From contig CAIRFY010000408.1 of the NCBI GenBank assembly GCA_903877945.1, positions 1 to 19,743 on the forward strand: 19,743 bases of DNA, given 5' to 3'. Position 1 is the first letter of the stretch, and each line of letters opens with the position of its first letter. This DNA is from an uncultured Oscillochloris sp. (GTDB lineage: Bacteria; Chloroflexota; Chloroflexia; Chloroflexales; Chloroflexaceae). Positions 18,622 through 19,743 of this stretch are shown here, piece by piece. The notes beneath the pieces are model-generated. The model searched no databases. It had not been told where the DNA came from and saw nothing but the letters and a program-made list of their open reading frames with translations. Both the position numbers and the translations under genes were made by a program.

Positions 18622-19593
18622 TTAATACGCCAGCAGCTCGCGTGCAGCGGCGAGAATCTTCGTCGCGTTGGGCCGGTGAGCGTCTTCCAGGGGCGGGCTG
18701 TAGGGCACCGGCGTGTCGGGGGCGGCCACGCGCATGATCGGGCCGTCGAGGTACTCGAAGGCACGCTCGGCGATCAGGGCGGCCACCTCGCCGCCGATCC
18801 CGCCGGTGCGATTGGCCTCGTGGGCGATCAGCACCTTGCCCGTCTTGCGCACACTAGCCAGAATCGCGTCCTCGTCCAGCGGCTTGAGCGAGCGTAGGTC
18901 GAGTACCTCCACGCTACGACCCTCGGCCTCCAGTTGTGCGGCGGCCTGCATGGCCTCATGCACCATCGCCGCGTAGGCGATAATCGTCAACTCCTCGCCC
19001 TGGCAGCACAGGGCCGCCGTGCCAATTGGCACGATCCCGTCCTCACCCTCGGGCACCGGCCCCGTGAGCGAGCGGTAGAGCGCCTTCGTTTCGTAAAAGA
19101 TCACCGGGTTCGGGTCGCGGATGGCGCTGATCAGCAGGCCACGCGCATCGGCGGGCGTGGCCGGGGCCACCACCTTCAGGCCGGGCACATGAGCAAACCA
19201 CGCCTCGTTGCACTGCGAGTGGAAGGGGCCGGCGCGCAGCCCACCGCCGCCCGGCGCACGGATCACAATCGGCACCGCCTGACCCCAGCGGTAATGATTC
19301 GTGGCCGCGAACTGCACAATCGAGTCAAATCCGCTGGAGATAAAGTCGGCAAACTGAATCTCGACCACCGGCAGAAAGCCCTGGAAGGCTAGTCCCGTGG
19401 CCACACTGACCATACACAGCTCGGACATGGGCGTGTCGATCACCCGCTGCCCGCCAAACTCATCGAACAGCCCCTGCGTCACCTTGAAGGCCCCGCCGTA
19501 CACCCCGATGTCCTCGCCCAGCAACAGCACCCGCTCGTCGCGCAGCAGTTCGTAGCGCAGCCCGGCGCGGATGGCCTCCAGGTAGGTTAGCAT
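18622..19593 (-). CDS. Pyruvate (2-oxo acid) dehydrogenase E1 component, beta subunit
   Basis: A 323-residue TPP-dependent 2-oxo acid dehydrogenase E1-beta. TYLEAIRAGLRYELLRDERV and LLLGEDIGVYGGAFKVTQGL near the N-terminus, TPMSE (54-58; E58 aligns with the glutamate that contacts the TPP aminopyrimidine) and PIVIRAPGGGGLRAGPFHSQ are typical of the pyrimidine-binding domain. The C-terminal transketolase_C domain has VEVLDLRSLKPLDEDAI and AHEANRTGGIGGEVAALI. ATG 19593 has AAAGGGAG 6 bases upstream; a longer in-frame start at 19635 would run through simple repeats and was rejected. The E1-alpha gene usually precedes it and would lie beyond the right edge. Branched-chain 2-oxo acid or acetoin substrates cannot be excluded. 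No clear terminator separates it from the riboswitch promoter. Confidence 0.9.
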   Translation of the reverse strand: MLTYLEAIRAGLRYELLRDERVLLLGEDIGVYGGAFKVTQGLFDEFGGQRVIDTPMSELCMVSVATGLAFQGFLPVVEIQFADFISSGFDSIVQFAATNHYRWGQAVPIVIRAPGGGGLRAGPFHSQCNEAWFAHVPGLKVVAPATPADARGLLISAIRDPNPVIFYETKALYRSLTGPVPEGEDGIVPIGTAALCCQGEELTIIAYAAMVHEAMQAAAQLEAEGRSVEVLDLRSLKPLDEDAILASVRKTGKVLIAHEANRTGGIGGEVAALIAERAFEYLDGPIMRVAAPDTPVPYSPPLEDAHRPNATKILAAARELLAY

Positions 19594-19616
19594 GGTCGCT
19601 CCCTTTGGTCGCTCAA

Positions 19617-19644
19617 TGCAAAATGCAAAATGCAAAATGCAAAA
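19617..19644. repeat. (TGCAAAA)4 heptanucleotide array
   Basis: Four perfect tandem copies of TGCAAAA lie 24 bp upstream of the E1-beta start codon. On the gene's strand it reads as an A/T-rich array (TTTTGCA). A change in copy number would alter promoter or leader spacing. Confidence 0.9.
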
Positions 19645-19647
19645 TTC

Positions 19648-19730
19648 GCACTACCGCAAAAGTAACGCTGTGAAGCGTCCTGTCATTCTGAGCGAAGCGA
19701 AGAATGACAGCGTTACTTTTGCGGTAGTGC
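19648..19730. repeat. GTAACGC palindromic repeat, copy 2
   Basis: The left arm at 19648-19671 (GCACTACCGCAAAAGTAACG, then CTGT) is perfectly complementary over 24 bases to 19707-19730. An inner stem CTGTCATTCT/AGAATGACAG (19680-19689 and 19701-19710) is an alternative fold around GAGCGAAGCGA. It is related to 1967-2058. Confidence 0.88.
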
Positions 19731-19743
19731 CAAAATTCCGAAC

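Overview
The window looks like a chromosomal segment of a GC-rich bacterium, most plausibly a Chloroflexota (filamentous phototroph type such as Chloroflexus, Roseiflexus or Oscillochloris relatives). This is an inference from gene content: a large MalT-type LuxR regulator, a two-domain PPK2, an ArsM/ArsR pair, a PDH E1-beta and a late-cobalamin operon, together with very heavy loading by palindromic intergenic repeats. No rRNA, tRNA, CRISPR array, transposase or phage gene was seen.

Layout. 1-1770: a small arsenic module on the minus strand (arsR then arsM) with a sigma70-like promoter and an ArsR-type operator at 1736-1765, embedded in octanucleotide hairpin repeats. 1770-2120: two nested palindromic repeats. 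2120-5770: sfsA and, 7 bp later, a 949-residue LuxR/MalT-like regulator (plus strand). 5960-7543: two-domain PPK2 polyphosphate kinase (plus). 7549-7590: a perfect hairpin terminator between converging genes. 7591-18228: ten minus-strand genes reading btuF-btuC-btuD-cobO-cbiB-cobB-cobT-cobU-cobD-cobQ, headed by an AdoCbl riboswitch with its own intrinsic terminator (18251-18503) and an extended -10 promoter. 18622-19593: PDH E1-beta (minus); its E1-alpha partner would lie beyond the right edge.

How the genes work together. BtuFCD imports corrinoids. CobB and CobQ amidate the corrin ring, CobO adenosylates it, CobD makes aminopropanol phosphate, CbiB attaches it, CobU activates it as the GDP derivative, and CobT makes alpha-ribazole phosphate for the lower ligand. 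The final synthase CobS and all early corrin-ring genes are absent from the window. One B12-sensing switch appears to govern the whole set; several joints are ATGA or TTGA stop/start overlaps.

The most unusual feature is the repeat landscape. At least eight copies (five whole, three half) of a double-hairpin GC-rich element lie here. Three half copies sit inside reading frames, adding peptide segments to BtuD and CobB. Some elements share inverted ends (around GAACCATGTCTTAG) with elements whose core is a quite different octanucleotide hairpin, suggesting modular MITE-like units. Heptanucleotide arrays also lie in frame inside the LuxR-type regulator.
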